From Xanthomonas sp. AM6 (GTDB taxonomy: Bacteria > Pseudomonadota > Gammaproteobacteria > Xanthomonadales > Xanthomonadaceae): DNA of 64,000 nt. Below are positions 25,217 to 35,257 of this stretch, piece by piece. The translations under genes and the position numbers were made by a program. The stretch is from NCBI RefSeq assembly GCF_025665335.1, contig NZ_CP106869.1, positions 2,382,501 through 2,446,500 of the forward strand. Direction: 5' to 3'. Under the pieces are notes generated by a model. That model did not search any database. It had not been told where the DNA came from and saw only the letters and a list, made by a program, of their open reading frames with translations. Positions within the stretch are counted from its first letter, which is position 1, and every line of letters starts with the position of its first letter.

Positions 25217-26781
25217 CCCCGTGGAAAGGCAGTCTGCGGGTCGTCACCGTCGCGGTGGCGGCCCTGCTGGCGGTGGCGCCCTGGGCGTCGTCGCAAGCGT
25301 ACGCGGCGAATAACCGCAGCGGGCTGGAAGCAGCCCCTCGCGCACGTCCGCTCGATCTGGATGATCCAGCGAAGCGACGCATCTATCACGATCTCTTGCG
25401 ACGCGCCGGTGTGAAGGAGGACAGCCCGCTGTATCAATGGTCGGGCTCCAATCGCAGAACCCCGGTTGCCGATGAAAGCAAGGCCAGCAGCAGTCAGGTG
25501 TTCACGCTGCTCGGCTTCGGCAGCGATGACGCAGGCGAGAGTGTGTCCAGTGGCGCCCTGTATGCGTCGAATGCCGACGTCTACAAGATCACGCTGACGC
25601 TGCTCGTCACCGATTCGGACGGCACTGTCGTGACCAGCGGTACGACCGAAGTCACCGATCGCCCATCGGCGGTACTGAATGCACCCAAGGGTGCCAATCC
25701 GCAGCGAATGCCGCTCAACGCGCTGGCCAGCGCGAGCGTGCTCTACAAGGACGGCTCGCACCAGGTGTACTACGTCAGCGGCGATACTGCCAGCTATCCG
25801 ACCAAAGTCGATAACCGGGCGCCTGCGCTCAACAGTGCCGCACCCGGCAATACGGACGTGCAGGTCTGCATCGATCGCGCCACCGCCGTGGGGGCGCCTG
25901 CGCCGGCCTGCAATTTCGTGCTTGCGGCTGTCGACTCGCCCTCCGCGCTGCGATTGCCGGTCATCGGTTCGACGCTCTTCGACGGGGACATCGACGTCGA
26001 TGGCACAGGCAAGCCCAGCAACGCCAGTGCGACGCTGGTGATGCTGGCACCGGATGGATCCTCGCCATGCCGCTTCGTCGAGTTGGGTGAGGACTTCTTC
26101 AGCGATCCGGGCACCAAGGTCGATCGAAAGACGCTGAGCTGGTCGTTCGACCCGCTGCGTTTCGACAACGGTTGCGCGATTGCTGCGGGTGCGTACAGCT
26201 TCTCGCTGGTCATTTCGGTGAGCGTCCAGGGCAAACCCGCCTGGGCCACCGTGAGCAGCGTGGTCGATGGCGACACTGTGACCACTCGCGAGATTCCGTC
26301 GGTTCAGGTGGTTGCCGGATGCCTCGCCAAGGGCTCGAAGGTCACGCTTGCGACAGGCGCCACCCGCGTGGTGGAACAGTTGAAGGTGCGGGACAAGCTC
26401 AAGAGCCAGGGGGGCAACCTGACGCTCGCCGCGATCGCATCGGGCACGCGCGAGGAATCCGTGACGCTCACGCTGGCCAGCGGCCAAAGCGTGCAGGTCA
26501 GCACCAGCCACGCGATCCCGACTCAGCGCGGCATCGTCCAGGCACAAGACGTGCGATTGGGCGATGAGCTGACCATCAGCAGCGGAACATCCCGCGTCAC
26601 CCGCATCGTGGCCCAGCTGCTGCCCACTCCATTGCAGGTTTACGATCTGGTTCTGACCCCGGCCCAGGTGTCGCAGACGCAGGGATCGACTTACTACGCC
26701 GGGGGCATCCTGGTCGGCGACGGCGCGATGAAGGCCGCACTGACCAAAGCGAAGTCGGAAGCAAAGGAGCAGCATCCATGA
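25213..26781 (+). CDS. Exported Hint-domain protein, second copy
   Basis: A 522-residue paralogue of the first Hint protein. A long signal peptide ends near residue 31 (SSQAYA). The N-terminal region shares the motif DLDDPAKRRIYHDLLRRAG with copy one, and the stretch before the Hint domain, with FDGDIDVDGTGKPS and FVELGEDFFSDPGTKVD, is also plainly homologous. The Hint domain starts at C370 (AGCLAKGSKVTLATG) and has its T-x-x-H at T431-H434 region (STSHAIPT). As in copy one, the terminal His-Asn is missing. Sequence identity is modest, so the duplication is old or the copies have diverged in role. Start overlaps the previous gene by 4 bases. Confidence 0.85.
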   Translation: MTPWKGSLRVVTVAVAALLAVAPWASSQAYAANNRSGLEAAPRARPLDLDDPAKRRIYHDLLRRAGVKEDSPLYQWSGSNRRTPVADESKASSSQVFTLLGFGSDDAGESVSSGALYASNADVYKITLTLLVTDSDGTVVTSGTTEVTDRPSAVLNAPKGANPQRMPLNALASASVLYKDGSHQVYYVSGDTASYPTKVDNRAPALNSAAPGNTDVQVCIDRATAVGAPAPACNFVLAAVDSPSALRLPVIGSTLFDGDIDVDGTGKPSNASATLVMLAPDGSSPCRFVELGEDFFSDPGTKVDRKTLSWSFDPLRFDNGCAIAAGAYSFSLVISVSVQGKPAWATVSSVVDGDTVTTREIPSVQVVAGCLAKGSKVTLATGATRVVEQLKVRDKLKSQGGNLTLAAIASGTREESVTLTLASGQSVQVSTSHAIPTQRGIVQAQDVRLGDELTISSGTSRVTRIVAQLLPTPLQVYDLVLTPAQVSQTQGSTYYAGGILVGDGAMKAALTKAKSEAKEQHP

Positions 26782-27119
26782 GTCATAACGACACAGCCAG
26801 CGATGCCCGAAGCGCCCCGCGTGGCGGCGCGGTTGCGGACAAGCCGATGGTGATCACGTCGACCTCGTACGAGGCCGACCTCGTCACCGTGAGCTGGGAA
26901 GCAGTGAACTACACCGGTGGCGAGGGGTTCGTCATCGGCATCATTACGGGCGCCAGCAGGCTCAACAACTTCCAGATCGGCGATCCCAAGGCGACGAGCG
27001 ACCAGGTCGACTTCACCTGTGAGCCCGACGGCGTATACAACGTCGTGGTGGAGCCGATCATTCGCGGCCGTCCCAAGGATGCATTGAGCTCGGCCCCAGT
27101 TGGCATTCCGTATCCCTGA
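26778..27119 (+). CDS. Small beta-sandwich-like partner protein, second copy
   Basis: A 113-residue paralogue of the protein at 24878. Both have the segment PMVITS-S-Y, a V-T-V-W strand, an INNF/MNNV-like turn and the same ending VGIPYP. An N-terminal extension of about 20 polar residues precedes the domain. There is no signal peptide. It is the last gene of the four-gene coupled operon and overlaps the second Hint gene by 4 bases. A strong hairpin follows at 27129, shared with the convergent Tc toxin operon. Confidence 0.75.
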   Translation: MSHNDTASDARSAPRGGAVADKPMVITSTSYEADLVTVSWEAVNYTGGEGFVIGIITGASRLNNFQIGDPKATSDQVDFTCEPDGVYNVVVEPIIRGRPKDALSSAPVGIPYP

Positions 27120-27128
27120 TCCGGCCTG

Positions 27129-27160
27129 GACGCCGCCCTCCCGCAAGGGGAGGGGGCGTC
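27129..27160. terminator. Strong shared hairpin between Hint and Tc operons
   Basis: GACGCC and CCCTCCC on the left pair with GGGAGGG and GGCGTC on the right, giving a 13-base-pair GC-rich stem with one bulged G and a small GCAAG-type loop. It fills the 47 bases between the stop codons of the convergent operons, so it can end transcription from either side. No clear U-tract is seen on either strand. Confidence 0.7.
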
Positions 27161-27166
27161 AGATAG

Positions 27167-30100
27167 TCATACCGCATCCCCGCTGAATGTCAGCAGCAGG
27201 TAGATCCCTACCAGCTTGGCCGGATCCAGGCGGTTCCCCAGCTTCAGTTCGTTCGGGATGTCGGCCCGCTGTACCTGCAGCATCCAGTTCGCCGTCGCAT
27301 CCAGTTCCGCATCAAACGCGGTGGCCACCGACATGTTGTCTTTCGGAAAGGTCAGCGGGAGCGGGTTGATCACGCCCGGCACAGACAACGTGACCGGCAT
27401 GGGTCCAACAAACACGGTGTTCGTCACCACCAGTTGCAGATAGGCGCCCGAGAGCGCCACCGGCCCATCGAGGTTGAACGGGAAAAGATTGCGCGGCACG
27501 CGGAACTGCAACGTCTGCGCCGCATCGTCCGCGGCGGGATTCATGAAGGCGTACCATGCGCTCGTGCACTGGCTCAGCTCCAGCAGACGCGCGCCGACGA
27601 TCTCGCTGGGGAGCTTTTCGATCACGGCATCCCGAAACTCCCGGCCACCCGTCAACGCGGTGTAGTCGATCTGGATGATCACATCCGAGATCGTTGACAG
27701 GTCGAAGCCGTTCGTGCGCTGGGGCATCTCCAGCTGCCACTGCGACACCGCTCCGGTACCTTCGAAGGGGGCATAGCGGTCCTCGCCGGATTCGACGCCG
27801 ACACCATTGTCGTCAACCGCACGGGAGATCGCGATCTGCTGCTGGCTGCGCCAATTCAATCGCAATGCGCTATCGACCGGGGCGGCAGTCTCCTCGCCAA
27901 GCAGGAACGCTACCGCGAACTTATCGTCCGTGATCAGGATCGTATTGCCGGTCTGGGTCAACAGACCATGCAGATCCTGGTAAGGCCCCACAACCGATGG
28001 AACGGTGACTTTCAGGCTCTGGATCTTGCGGCAGTAGTGCCCGGGGTAATCCAGGTCGAACAGCAGTTCGCTCAACCCAAAGGCGCACGTGCCGGTGTTC
28101 TGCAGGTCGAGCAGAGCCTTGGGGTCCAGATCGCGCAGCGAAATGGTCTTGCTGATGCTCAACCGACGCGTGTTGCCGGACAGGAAGCTGCTCTCCATCT
28201 GGCTCAACCCCAACAGCAGGCCTTCGCCCGCCAGCAGGCCCTTACGCCCACTGTCCCAGTAGCGGAAGTCGACAAAGGTGGCATTGCTGTCCATTTCGTA
28301 CTGGTAGGCCCGCTGAGCCGCCATCGCCAGATCGAAGGCGAGCTTGTAAGTCTGGAAGTACAGCATGGACAGGCGGGTGGACATCCAGTTGTACAACTCC
28401 GCGCTGGTGAACTTGTCCAGAAGGAAGCGTTGGGTGTCATCGGCGTGGGTGATCTGCAGGGTGTTCAATTGCAGGTCGCGCTGGGCCATCGCCACGCGTG
28501 CCTGCGCCGCTGCGATCTGGCTCTGCTGCTGGCCGGCCTCATAGCCGGCCAACTGCGCCTGCAGCGACCATTCCTGGCTGCGTCGCTGGTAGCCGGCCAG
28601 TACGGAACTCAGGGCCGAGGCGAAGTCGAAATTGCGCGAAACCGTGTCGAAGATGGCCGAGGCAGCATCGAAGGCGAATCCGATCTGGATGCCGCCGTAG
28701 GTCATGGCAAACGGCGAGCCTACGTTCGGTACCAGATGCGCCGCGCTCGACATCGCCCGCATGACGCCGGACTGCGTCTGGAATACGTTGGCCAACGCCA
28801 TCATGGCGATATTGACTTCCTCAGCTGCCGACAGGCCATCATCGACGAGGTTCGCGTAGTAGTTCTGGCGATAGACCGCCGAAGCGTAAGACGTGCGCGA
28901 TCCGGCAAGGGACTGCTCGGCATCGACGACCTGCTGCTCCTTCATCTGCGTAGTGAGATTGAGAACGGCGCGCTCCTGCATGTTCTGCAGCAACGCCAGC
29001 GCCTCTGCGTCCTTCTTCTCCAGGGCCGACAACAGCGCGCCACCGAAGCCGATCAAAGTCTGCGTCAACGACTTTGCGCGCTCGAGCATGGTGCGGAAGC
29101 GATAGTTCGGCGCGGCCGCCGGGCTGTGGTCCACCACCTCCGGCAGTTGGCCACCGTTTCTTGCCACAGCCGCCACCAGGGCGTTGGGGTCGATGGGCGG
29201 CTGGTAGAACGGTAGCTGTCGCACCATGCCGGCCAGATTCATGCAGTTGCGCAGCTTGTAAAGCCGGTCTTCGATGCGCGACCAGTAGGCGACCAGATCG
29301 GCGTTCTCTCCAACACCGAAATAGGTCTGCATCAGATTGAACGGGGCCGGGTTGTACTGGAACTTGGCCGCTGGCGCGACTGGCAATGCAGTCTCCAGAT
29401 CGATCAGGAATTGCGGGATATCGTCGCCGTAGGTGTCCAGGATGTTCTGGAAATTGATGGGCGCCGGCGTGGGCATGGCGCCGCGTTCGCGTGGCTTGGG
29501 CCCAAGCAGGTCATAGGCCATCAGATACAGCAGCAGCGCCTGGTTGAGTGATTCCCGCGTATCCTGCGCGAATTGCGCATCGCCCCAATCCAGCAGGTTG
29601 TCGATGTAGTGCATCACCATCGTCTTTCTGAAGGCACTCGGACGCAGGTCCGCCACTGAATAGGGGTCGAAGGGATGCTTGTTCCAGCGCAGTATCGCCA
29701 CGTTGTCCGAGAGCTCCTGGGTGAGCGACGGCAGCGACGTGTCTTCGCGGAAAGGCTGGAATTGCCAGAACACGGCCGGCTGGGACGCATCCGGATTCTG
29801 CACCGCCGCGGTGGGGTCGAATACGAAGTCGTACCAGCGCTGGGCCTCGGCGAAACGCTGGTTGGCGCTGAGCATCGACGCGAGCAGGAACGGAATGTGG
29901 AAGAAGACTTCCTCGAAGTACGGTCGATACGCTCCTCTGAAATCGACCTGACCACCGCAGAGCACGTCCGGCGGAATCGTGTTGGGCGGAGGCGGCCCGC
30001 CGTCGCCTTGCGGGTCGCAGGTTGCGGTGATGGTCGGCGTAGAGCTGTAGAAGCGGGTGAAGCACAACGCGCCGGACCCCGGCGCGATCTGCGTGGCATT

Positions 30101-33100
30101 GGACAGCAGGGCCTCGATACCGCCGGTGAAGAGCGCGCGGTTCATGTGCCCAACGGCGCCGGTGCTCAAACGGGTGAACTGCACCACGGCATCCTGCACA
30201 TTGATGGAATCATCCGTGAAGGCCGCACACGTCAGGGAAACCTCGTCCGGACCGTCGCTCAGGGTCAGGCCGTTGGGCGCCAGGCTGACGATCTTCTCGA
30301 TCTGCTTGAGCGTGACCTCGGTGGTTACCGCGAGGAACGCCTCATCGCCATTGTCGAAAACCCACCAGCCTGGCAGGTTGGCCACGCCGATCACCTGCGC
30401 CTGTCGGGACAGGCTGTAGAGGCACGTGGTGGTCACACCGCCGGCATATACGCGATCGTAGTAGTCCGAGCCTGCCGACAGCATGTTGTCGATCAGCACG
30501 TTCTGGCTGGGAATGAGCCGGAACGTGTTCTGGTATGCCGTGGCGCCGAAGGGCTGCGTCCCCTGGGTGTAGTTCCCGAAGAAGGCCCACGCTTCGGTGA
30601 TGTCCAGGGTGTCGTCGAGCACGGCCACCGGCAGCAGCTGCACCGAGCCACGGGTGCCGGCCGGCACCGCATTGGCGACCAGGGAGGCGTTGTACACGCT
30701 GCGATTGAGCTGCGCGCGATCAGCGGCAGGATCGGTGCCTGGCGGGCTCAGCGACGACGTCGTCTGCGCCGCATAGGCATTGCCGAACGTTACCACGAGG
30801 CGTTCTGGCATGCCGGCTTCGCCCGGCACCACGGTGACGTAAGGCCGGTACCAGTATGGTTGGCCGACGTCGATCCCTGTCAGCGGATCGTCGCTGCTCG
30901 GATTGACCAGTGAAGTTGCGTAGGTGTCGGGCATGGCATCGAAGACGATGCCCGAAAGCACCGGCTGCGGTGCCGTCCAGGTCTTGTCCAGGCGCTGGTA
31001 CGAGTAACGAATCGAGCCGCGCAAGCTGCTGACGTTCGCCTGCGAGGTGCCTTCCAGCAGGCCGACGCTGGCCTCTTCCGTCTCGACCCAGAACAGGAAC
31101 AGGCGGCCGAAGGCGTGGACCGGGGTGACGTTGGGCGCGGGAATCTTGAGGTCGACCTTGTGCCAGGCGGACCAGACCGCGCCATCCTCCATCGTCCGCA
31201 GGTAGTAGCCGAACGGCTCGTCCGATGTGCGGCCGACCATGATCAGCTGGTCAACCTGTTCGCCGGTATCCGGATCAGGCGCCGTGCAGTAGACCGACCC
31301 CACCGTCTGCAACTTGGCCAGTTCGTCCAGCGAGGTCAGATACTGGGTGAAGGCATTGGTCACCGCCGCGTCGGTGATCTCGCCCTGCTGCAACTGGTCG
31401 AGCAGCGCAGAAAACAGTGGAGTACGGGAGCGCCGCAGCGTCGGATCGATGTAGCTCTCCGGGTAGAGGAAGACCTTGCGATTGGCTTCCCACACGCGAT
31501 AACTGGACAGCCAGCTCCAGGTGAGGTCCGAGATTTCGGCGCTGGTCACTCCCGGCTCCAGCGCCATGCGGCAGCGCTGCAGGTACATCTGCGCGGCCAA
31601 GGTCAATTCCAGGATGGGCGTGGTGGTATTGCAACTGCACGATTCCACGTCCATCAGCAGGTATTCGCTCAGGCCGCGTGGCGAATCGGCCATCGGCACG
31701 TCCGGTTGCAGCAACAGCACTGCCAGGGCCACGAGCGCATTGCGACGGTGCTCGGCCACCGCCTCATGGGCCGGTCGCGACATCTCCGCCCAGGCCGCGT
31801 TCCCGTACTTGGCCTTGAGCATGTCCAGTGCGGCCTGCGCCAAGTTGGCCCATCGGCTCCAGACCGTGGCATCGCCTTTCGAAAAGGTGGGCAGCGGAAG
31901 TCTGGCGTACCCGGCACTGAGTGCCAGGGCCAGCATGGACTCTAGCTCCACTCCGGCACTGCTCGCACGGTTGAAGCACAGGCGCATGCGATCGAGACCG
32001 CGCAGGTTGTTGAAGCCTTCGTTGCCGCCCCACAGCGCCGCGATCAATGCCGCGGATTGCGCGACCGGCCAACCAGTGACTACCTGCAAGGCCTGCAGCT
32101 TTACGTATGGGGGCTGCAACGGCGCAAGCAGATAGCCGGCGATCATGAACCCGGTGGTCGAGAAAGCCTTGATCAGTCGCGCGTACGTGTCTAGCAGGTA
32201 CACGTCCTTCAGGTTGGGATGGGCGAGATCGACGAAGCCGAACGCGCCCGGGATGAGACAGGCGGTGCCCATATCCTGCGCATTGATGCCCAACTTGCTT
32301 GCCGCGTAGGCCAGGCGATCGGCGTTGACCAGCGCATCGACCACAGCGGCGATATCTGCCGGCGGCGTCAGCAGCAGTTGCTGCGGTACGCCCAGTTCGC
32401 CCAGGGTGAGGGAAGTCACTGCCTGGGCCATCTCGACCTTGTCCTCGAAGAGCAGGGACAGTTGCGTGTAGATTCCCAGCAACTGCTCGCTCAGCGCATC
32501 GCCAATGACCGCCGCCGTGTGCACGATGTCGCTGCTGACCTGCAGAAGGACGTCCTGTACGGCATCGATCTTCGAGTGGCGCTTGGGATCTCCCGGGAAG
32601 AGGAACGACAGATCGGTTTGGCGCGTCACTTCCGCGGTCAGTACGCTATTGGCGAGGATGTCGTGGGTACTCAATTCGGCGTGGGCCAGGGTGGCGTCGG
32701 CTTCAGTGAGGGGTAGGATCTGCAACATCTTCGCCGTGACGGGGAACCGCGGTGCCACCGCGCTGAAATCCGGTGAGCTGGACAGCAACACGACGCCGTC
32801 GGCGTCGATGCTGCCCAGGGCAAGGAACGCCTTGAACAGATCGGTTGATCGCTCCAAATCGATGTTGTCGAACACGAACGACTGCCGTCCCAGCAACCAG
32901 CTCTTGCCCAGGGTGCGCAGGGTGACGAGAAAGGACGGAATCGTCTGCGGATCCAAGGCACCCGGAAGTTTGCCCAGTACGGGGCCGTCGATGATGTAAC
33001 CGATGTCGTCCAGGGACAGACCGGCCTGGTCCGCGGCATCCTTGAACGCGACCAGCGCGACCACGCTTTCCAGGCTGTTGGGAATGCCATCGCCTAGCAG

Positions 33101-35194
33101 ATCGATAGCCTGCATCAACGAGGGCAGCTTCAGCTTGAGTGCGCGCGTCAACCGCGCCAAGGCGTAGAAGCGCGACAGCATCGGCACGTCGAGCGTAATC
33201 GGCGCCGGTCCGCCGACGCGAGCAGCCAGCAGACGCAAGTCGGCTTCGTTCAGTCGCAGCGCACCCGCCAGCCAGGCGAGCACCCGACGGCTGGCGACGT
33301 CATCGGCGTTCGGCGACCATTCGATGGGGGCGGAGGTGAACAACGGATTGTCGGCGTACTTCGGGCGATACGGCGCGCCGTCTTCCAGCACGCGTGTGGT
33401 GTTGAACACCCGATCGAACAAGTCGGTCGGTCGGACGTCGTTGCCGCGACCGTAGGTCTTGACCGTTGCGAACAGACCGCAGGCTTCGTCCAGCGGCAGA
33501 GCAAGGCGCTCCATCAGGCGAGACAGCGAGGCAAGCTGGGGCAGGGCGGCTTCATCCAGCGTGCCGCGTGCCGCGCAGGCGAGGGCCCAGTCGAGGTCGG
33601 CCAGAACCCAGCGACAGGCCGCTGCCAGCCGCAGGAAGCGGTTGATGCGATCCAGGCGGTCCACGCTCAGCCCGGTGAGCAGGTCCAGGCTGTAGTTCGC
33701 ATCGGAAAGGTCGCTGAGCACGGCGACGGGTGCGCCCTCGTTCGTCGCGTTGATGTAGAAGCGGCCAGCTAGGCCGTTTGCGATTTCCAGGGGGCTCAGG
33801 TCCTGCTTCAGCAGGGTATACACGCCTGGCGTGTCCATCCCCGTGACTTTCGAGAACACAGCCAGTTGCGCCACGCTCTGGGGCGGGTAGGCCTGCGCGG
33901 CGACGCCGGTCTGGGTTGCGGGCCAGGGCGTGTCCACGCTCATCTCGGTCGCGCTGTCGACGTTGTTGATGACGCGCAATGTGCCGCCTGCATTCACTAC
34001 CCAGCCGACGACCGCGTCGGTGAATCCGGCGCCGGTCAGGCCCAGTTGGCCCTGGATGACCGACACGCTCCCCAGATCGGTCGCGAGCGCGATGGGGGAG
34101 GGATCACCGGATCCAGAGGGTAGGCCGTAATACTGGGACAGCGTACCTGAGGTGGTATCCGGCGTGACGACGATGGCGCGCTGTTCCTTGCTGAGGCCCA
34201 GCAGCTCGCAGGCCACATCGATGGGCTTGGGCATTTCGTTAGCGCCGCCATCCACGGCCAGAAACTCCTCGTACACTGTGGCGAGCGACTGACCGTCGAT
34301 CTTCAGCGTAGCGCGTAGGCCGAGCAGGTGCAGGTTCTGCGGCAGGAAGAACGGAAACACACGGGTCGCGATCGCATAGTCGGCATCGGCGCCCAGAGTG
34401 CCGCTCAGGCGCTTGGAGATGACCGCGTTGACGATGTCGATCTTGGGCACCGGATCGAGCGCGTTCGCGCCGGTCAGTAGCGTGCTGAACATGTCCGGCC
34501 GCCGCGTGATGAGCTTGTACTCATTGTCGATGGCGGGATTTTCGGCAACGATGGTTTCCTCGACCACGCGCATCAGGTCGACGAAATACGCCGACGGTCC
34601 CAGCACGGACTGGTACTCGGGCACTTTCATGTAGTCCAGCGTGCCGAACAGCTCGATGTAACTGGGCAACTCGGCCACTGCACCGACCAGGTCGTCGCCG
34701 GGCCGCAGGTAACGGTTGTCGCGCACGTGCGGCGCCAACTGGTCGCGCAGCCGCGCCCAAGCGTGGGTCACGCGGGTCTGGATGCTGCGGGCTTCGTCGT
34801 GGACCTGAGCGGCCTCATCGGCAGAGCCCAGGCAGTCGGCGTATTCGCAGATGAAGCGGCGACGCGGCAGCGATGCAATGTGGTGCGCACTGGTCAGGCC
34901 GCGCGCTTTCAGAATATCGGCCCGGCCGGGCGCGACACCCATGCGGGCCATGCGCTGATAGTGATGCAGCGACGCCCGAGCGACTTCATGCTCTTCACCG
35001 TCCAGTCCCAGTGTGGTCAGGGTATCGCGGTCCCAGAGGTTCAGCGCGAGCAGGTGTTGACCGGACTTGCCAACGGGCAGCGAAGCCAGCACGGGATCGG
35101 CGCTGGACACATCGGCGAGCGTCACGCGAAAACGTGACTGTGTGGCGGGCCGACGTGCGGCAACGGGACTGCCGGGGACAGAGGAGTCGAGCAT
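27167..35194 (-). CDS. Tc toxin complex subunit A (TcA, TcdA/TcaB-like)
   Basis: A 2675-residue TcA, the pore-forming and receptor-binding subunit that forms a bell-shaped pentamer and injects the TcC cargo. Near residue 190 is VPEYQSVLGPSAYFVDLMR, the conserved VRP1-type block; near 1230 is ANRKVFLYPESYIDPTLR, the neuraminidase-like region hallmark. Residues about 2040-2330 are long helices with Ala/Gln-rich stretches, matching the translocation channel, and near 2345-2420 lies the TcB-binding domain (FDLDYPGHYCRKIQSLKVT). No signal peptide, as usual for Tc. The frame is unbroken. GAGG precedes the ATG at 35194. It is the second gene of the operon, 63 bases after the TcB-TcC gene. Confidence 0.95.
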   Translation of the reverse strand: MLDSSVPGSPVAARRPATQSRFRVTLADVSSADPVLASLPVGKSGQHLLALNLWDRDTLTTLGLDGEEHEVARASLHHYQRMARMGVAPGRADILKARGLTSAHHIASLPRRRFICEYADCLGSADEAAQVHDEARSIQTRVTHAWARLRDQLAPHVRDNRYLRPGDDLVGAVAELPSYIELFGTLDYMKVPEYQSVLGPSAYFVDLMRVVEETIVAENPAIDNEYKLITRRPDMFSTLLTGANALDPVPKIDIVNAVISKRLSGTLGADADYAIATRVFPFFLPQNLHLLGLRATLKIDGQSLATVYEEFLAVDGGANEMPKPIDVACELLGLSKEQRAIVVTPDTTSGTLSQYYGLPSGSGDPSPIALATDLGSVSVIQGQLGLTGAGFTDAVVGWVVNAGGTLRVINNVDSATEMSVDTPWPATQTGVAAQAYPPQSVAQLAVFSKVTGMDTPGVYTLLKQDLSPLEIANGLAGRFYINATNEGAPVAVLSDLSDANYSLDLLTGLSVDRLDRINRFLRLAAACRWVLADLDWALACAARGTLDEAALPQLASLSRLMERLALPLDEACGLFATVKTYGRGNDVRPTDLFDRVFNTTRVLEDGAPYRPKYADNPLFTSAPIEWSPNADDVASRRVLAWLAGALRLNEADLRLLAARVGGPAPITLDVPMLSRFYALARLTRALKLKLPSLMQAIDLLGDGIPNSLESVVALVAFKDAADQAGLSLDDIGYIIDGPVLGKLPGALDPQTIPSFLVTLRTLGKSWLLGRQSFVFDNIDLERSTDLFKAFLALGSIDADGVVLLSSSPDFSAVAPRFPVTAKMLQILPLTEADATLAHAELSTHDILANSVLTAEVTRQTDLSFLFPGDPKRHSKIDAVQDVLLQVSSDIVHTAAVIGDALSEQLLGIYTQLSLLFEDKVEMAQAVTSLTLGELGVPQQLLLTPPADIAAVVDALVNADRLAYAASKLGINAQDMGTACLIPGAFGFVDLAHPNLKDVYLLDTYARLIKAFSTTGFMIAGYLLAPLQPPYVKLQALQVVTGWPVAQSAALIAALWGGNEGFNNLRGLDRMRLCFNRASSAGVELESMLALALSAGYARLPLPTFSKGDATVWSRWANLAQAALDMLKAKYGNAAWAEMSRPAHEAVAEHRRNALVALAVLLLQPDVPMADSPRGLSEYLLMDVESCSCNTTTPILELTLAAQMYLQRCRMALEPGVTSAEISDLTWSWLSSYRVWEANRKVFLYPESYIDPTLRRSRTPLFSALLDQLQQGEITDAAVTNAFTQYLTSLDELAKLQTVGSVYCTAPDPDTGEQVDQLIMVGRTSDEPFGYYLRTMEDGAVWSAWHKVDLKIPAPNVTPVHAFGRLFLFWVETEEASVGLLEGTSQANVSSLRGSIRYSYQRLDKTWTAPQPVLSGIVFDAMPDTYATSLVNPSSDDPLTGIDVGQPYWYRPYVTVVPGEAGMPERLVVTFGNAYAAQTTSSLSPPGTDPAADRAQLNRSVYNASLVANAVPAGTRGSVQLLPVAVLDDTLDITEAWAFFGNYTQGTQPFGATAYQNTFRLIPSQNVLIDNMLSAGSDYYDRVYAGGVTTTCLYSLSRQAQVIGVANLPGWWVFDNGDEAFLAVTTEVTLKQIEKIVSLAPNGLTLSDGPDEVSLTCAAFTDDSINVQDAVVQFTRLSTGAVGHMNRALFTGGIEALLSNATQIAPGSGALCFTRFYSSTPTITATCDPQGDGGPPPPNTIPPDVLCGGQVDFRGAYRPYFEEVFFHIPFLLASMLSANQRFAEAQRWYDFVFDPTAAVQNPDASQPAVFWQFQPFREDTSLPSLTQELSDNVAILRWNKHPFDPYSVADLRPSAFRKTMVMHYIDNLLDWGDAQFAQDTRESLNQALLLYLMAYDLLGPKPRERGAMPTPAPINFQNILDTYGDDIPQFLIDLETALPVAPAAKFQYNPAPFNLMQTYFGVGENADLVAYWSRIEDRLYKLRNCMNLAGMVRQLPFYQPPIDPNALVAAVARNGGQLPEVVDHSPAAAPNYRFRTMLERAKSLTQTLIGFGGALLSALEKKDAEALALLQNMQERAVLNLTTQMKEQQVVDAEQSLAGSRTSYASAVYRQNYYANLVDDGLSAAEEVNIAMMALANVFQTQSGVMRAMSSAAHLVPNVGSPFAMTYGGIQIGFAFDAASAIFDTVSRNFDFASALSSVLAGYQRRSQEWSLQAQLAGYEAGQQQSQIAAAQARVAMAQRDLQLNTLQITHADDTQRFLLDKFTSAELYNWMSTRLSMLYFQTYKLAFDLAMAAQRAYQYEMDSNATFVDFRYWDSGRKGLLAGEGLLLGLSQMESSFLSGNTRRLSISKTISLRDLDPKALLDLQNTGTCAFGLSELLFDLDYPGHYCRKIQSLKVTVPSVVGPYQDLHGLLTQTGNTILITDDKFAVAFLLGEETAAPVDSALRLNWRSQQQIAISRAVDDNGVGVESGEDRYAPFEGTGAVSQWQLEMPQRTNGFDLSTISDVIIQIDYTALTGGREFRDAVIEKLPSEIVGARLLELSQCTSAWYAFMNPAADDAAQTLQFRVPRNLFPFNLDGPVALSGAYLQLVVTNTVFVGPMPVTLSVPGVINPLPLTFPKDNMSVATAFDAELDATANWMLQVQRADIPNELKLGNRLDPAKLVGIYLLLTFSGDAV

Positions 35195-35257
35195 GACGAA
35201 CCTCGTTGCATGGAGCAGAGGAAGGGGAGGCCGAGCGATGCAGGTCGATCGGCCGAG

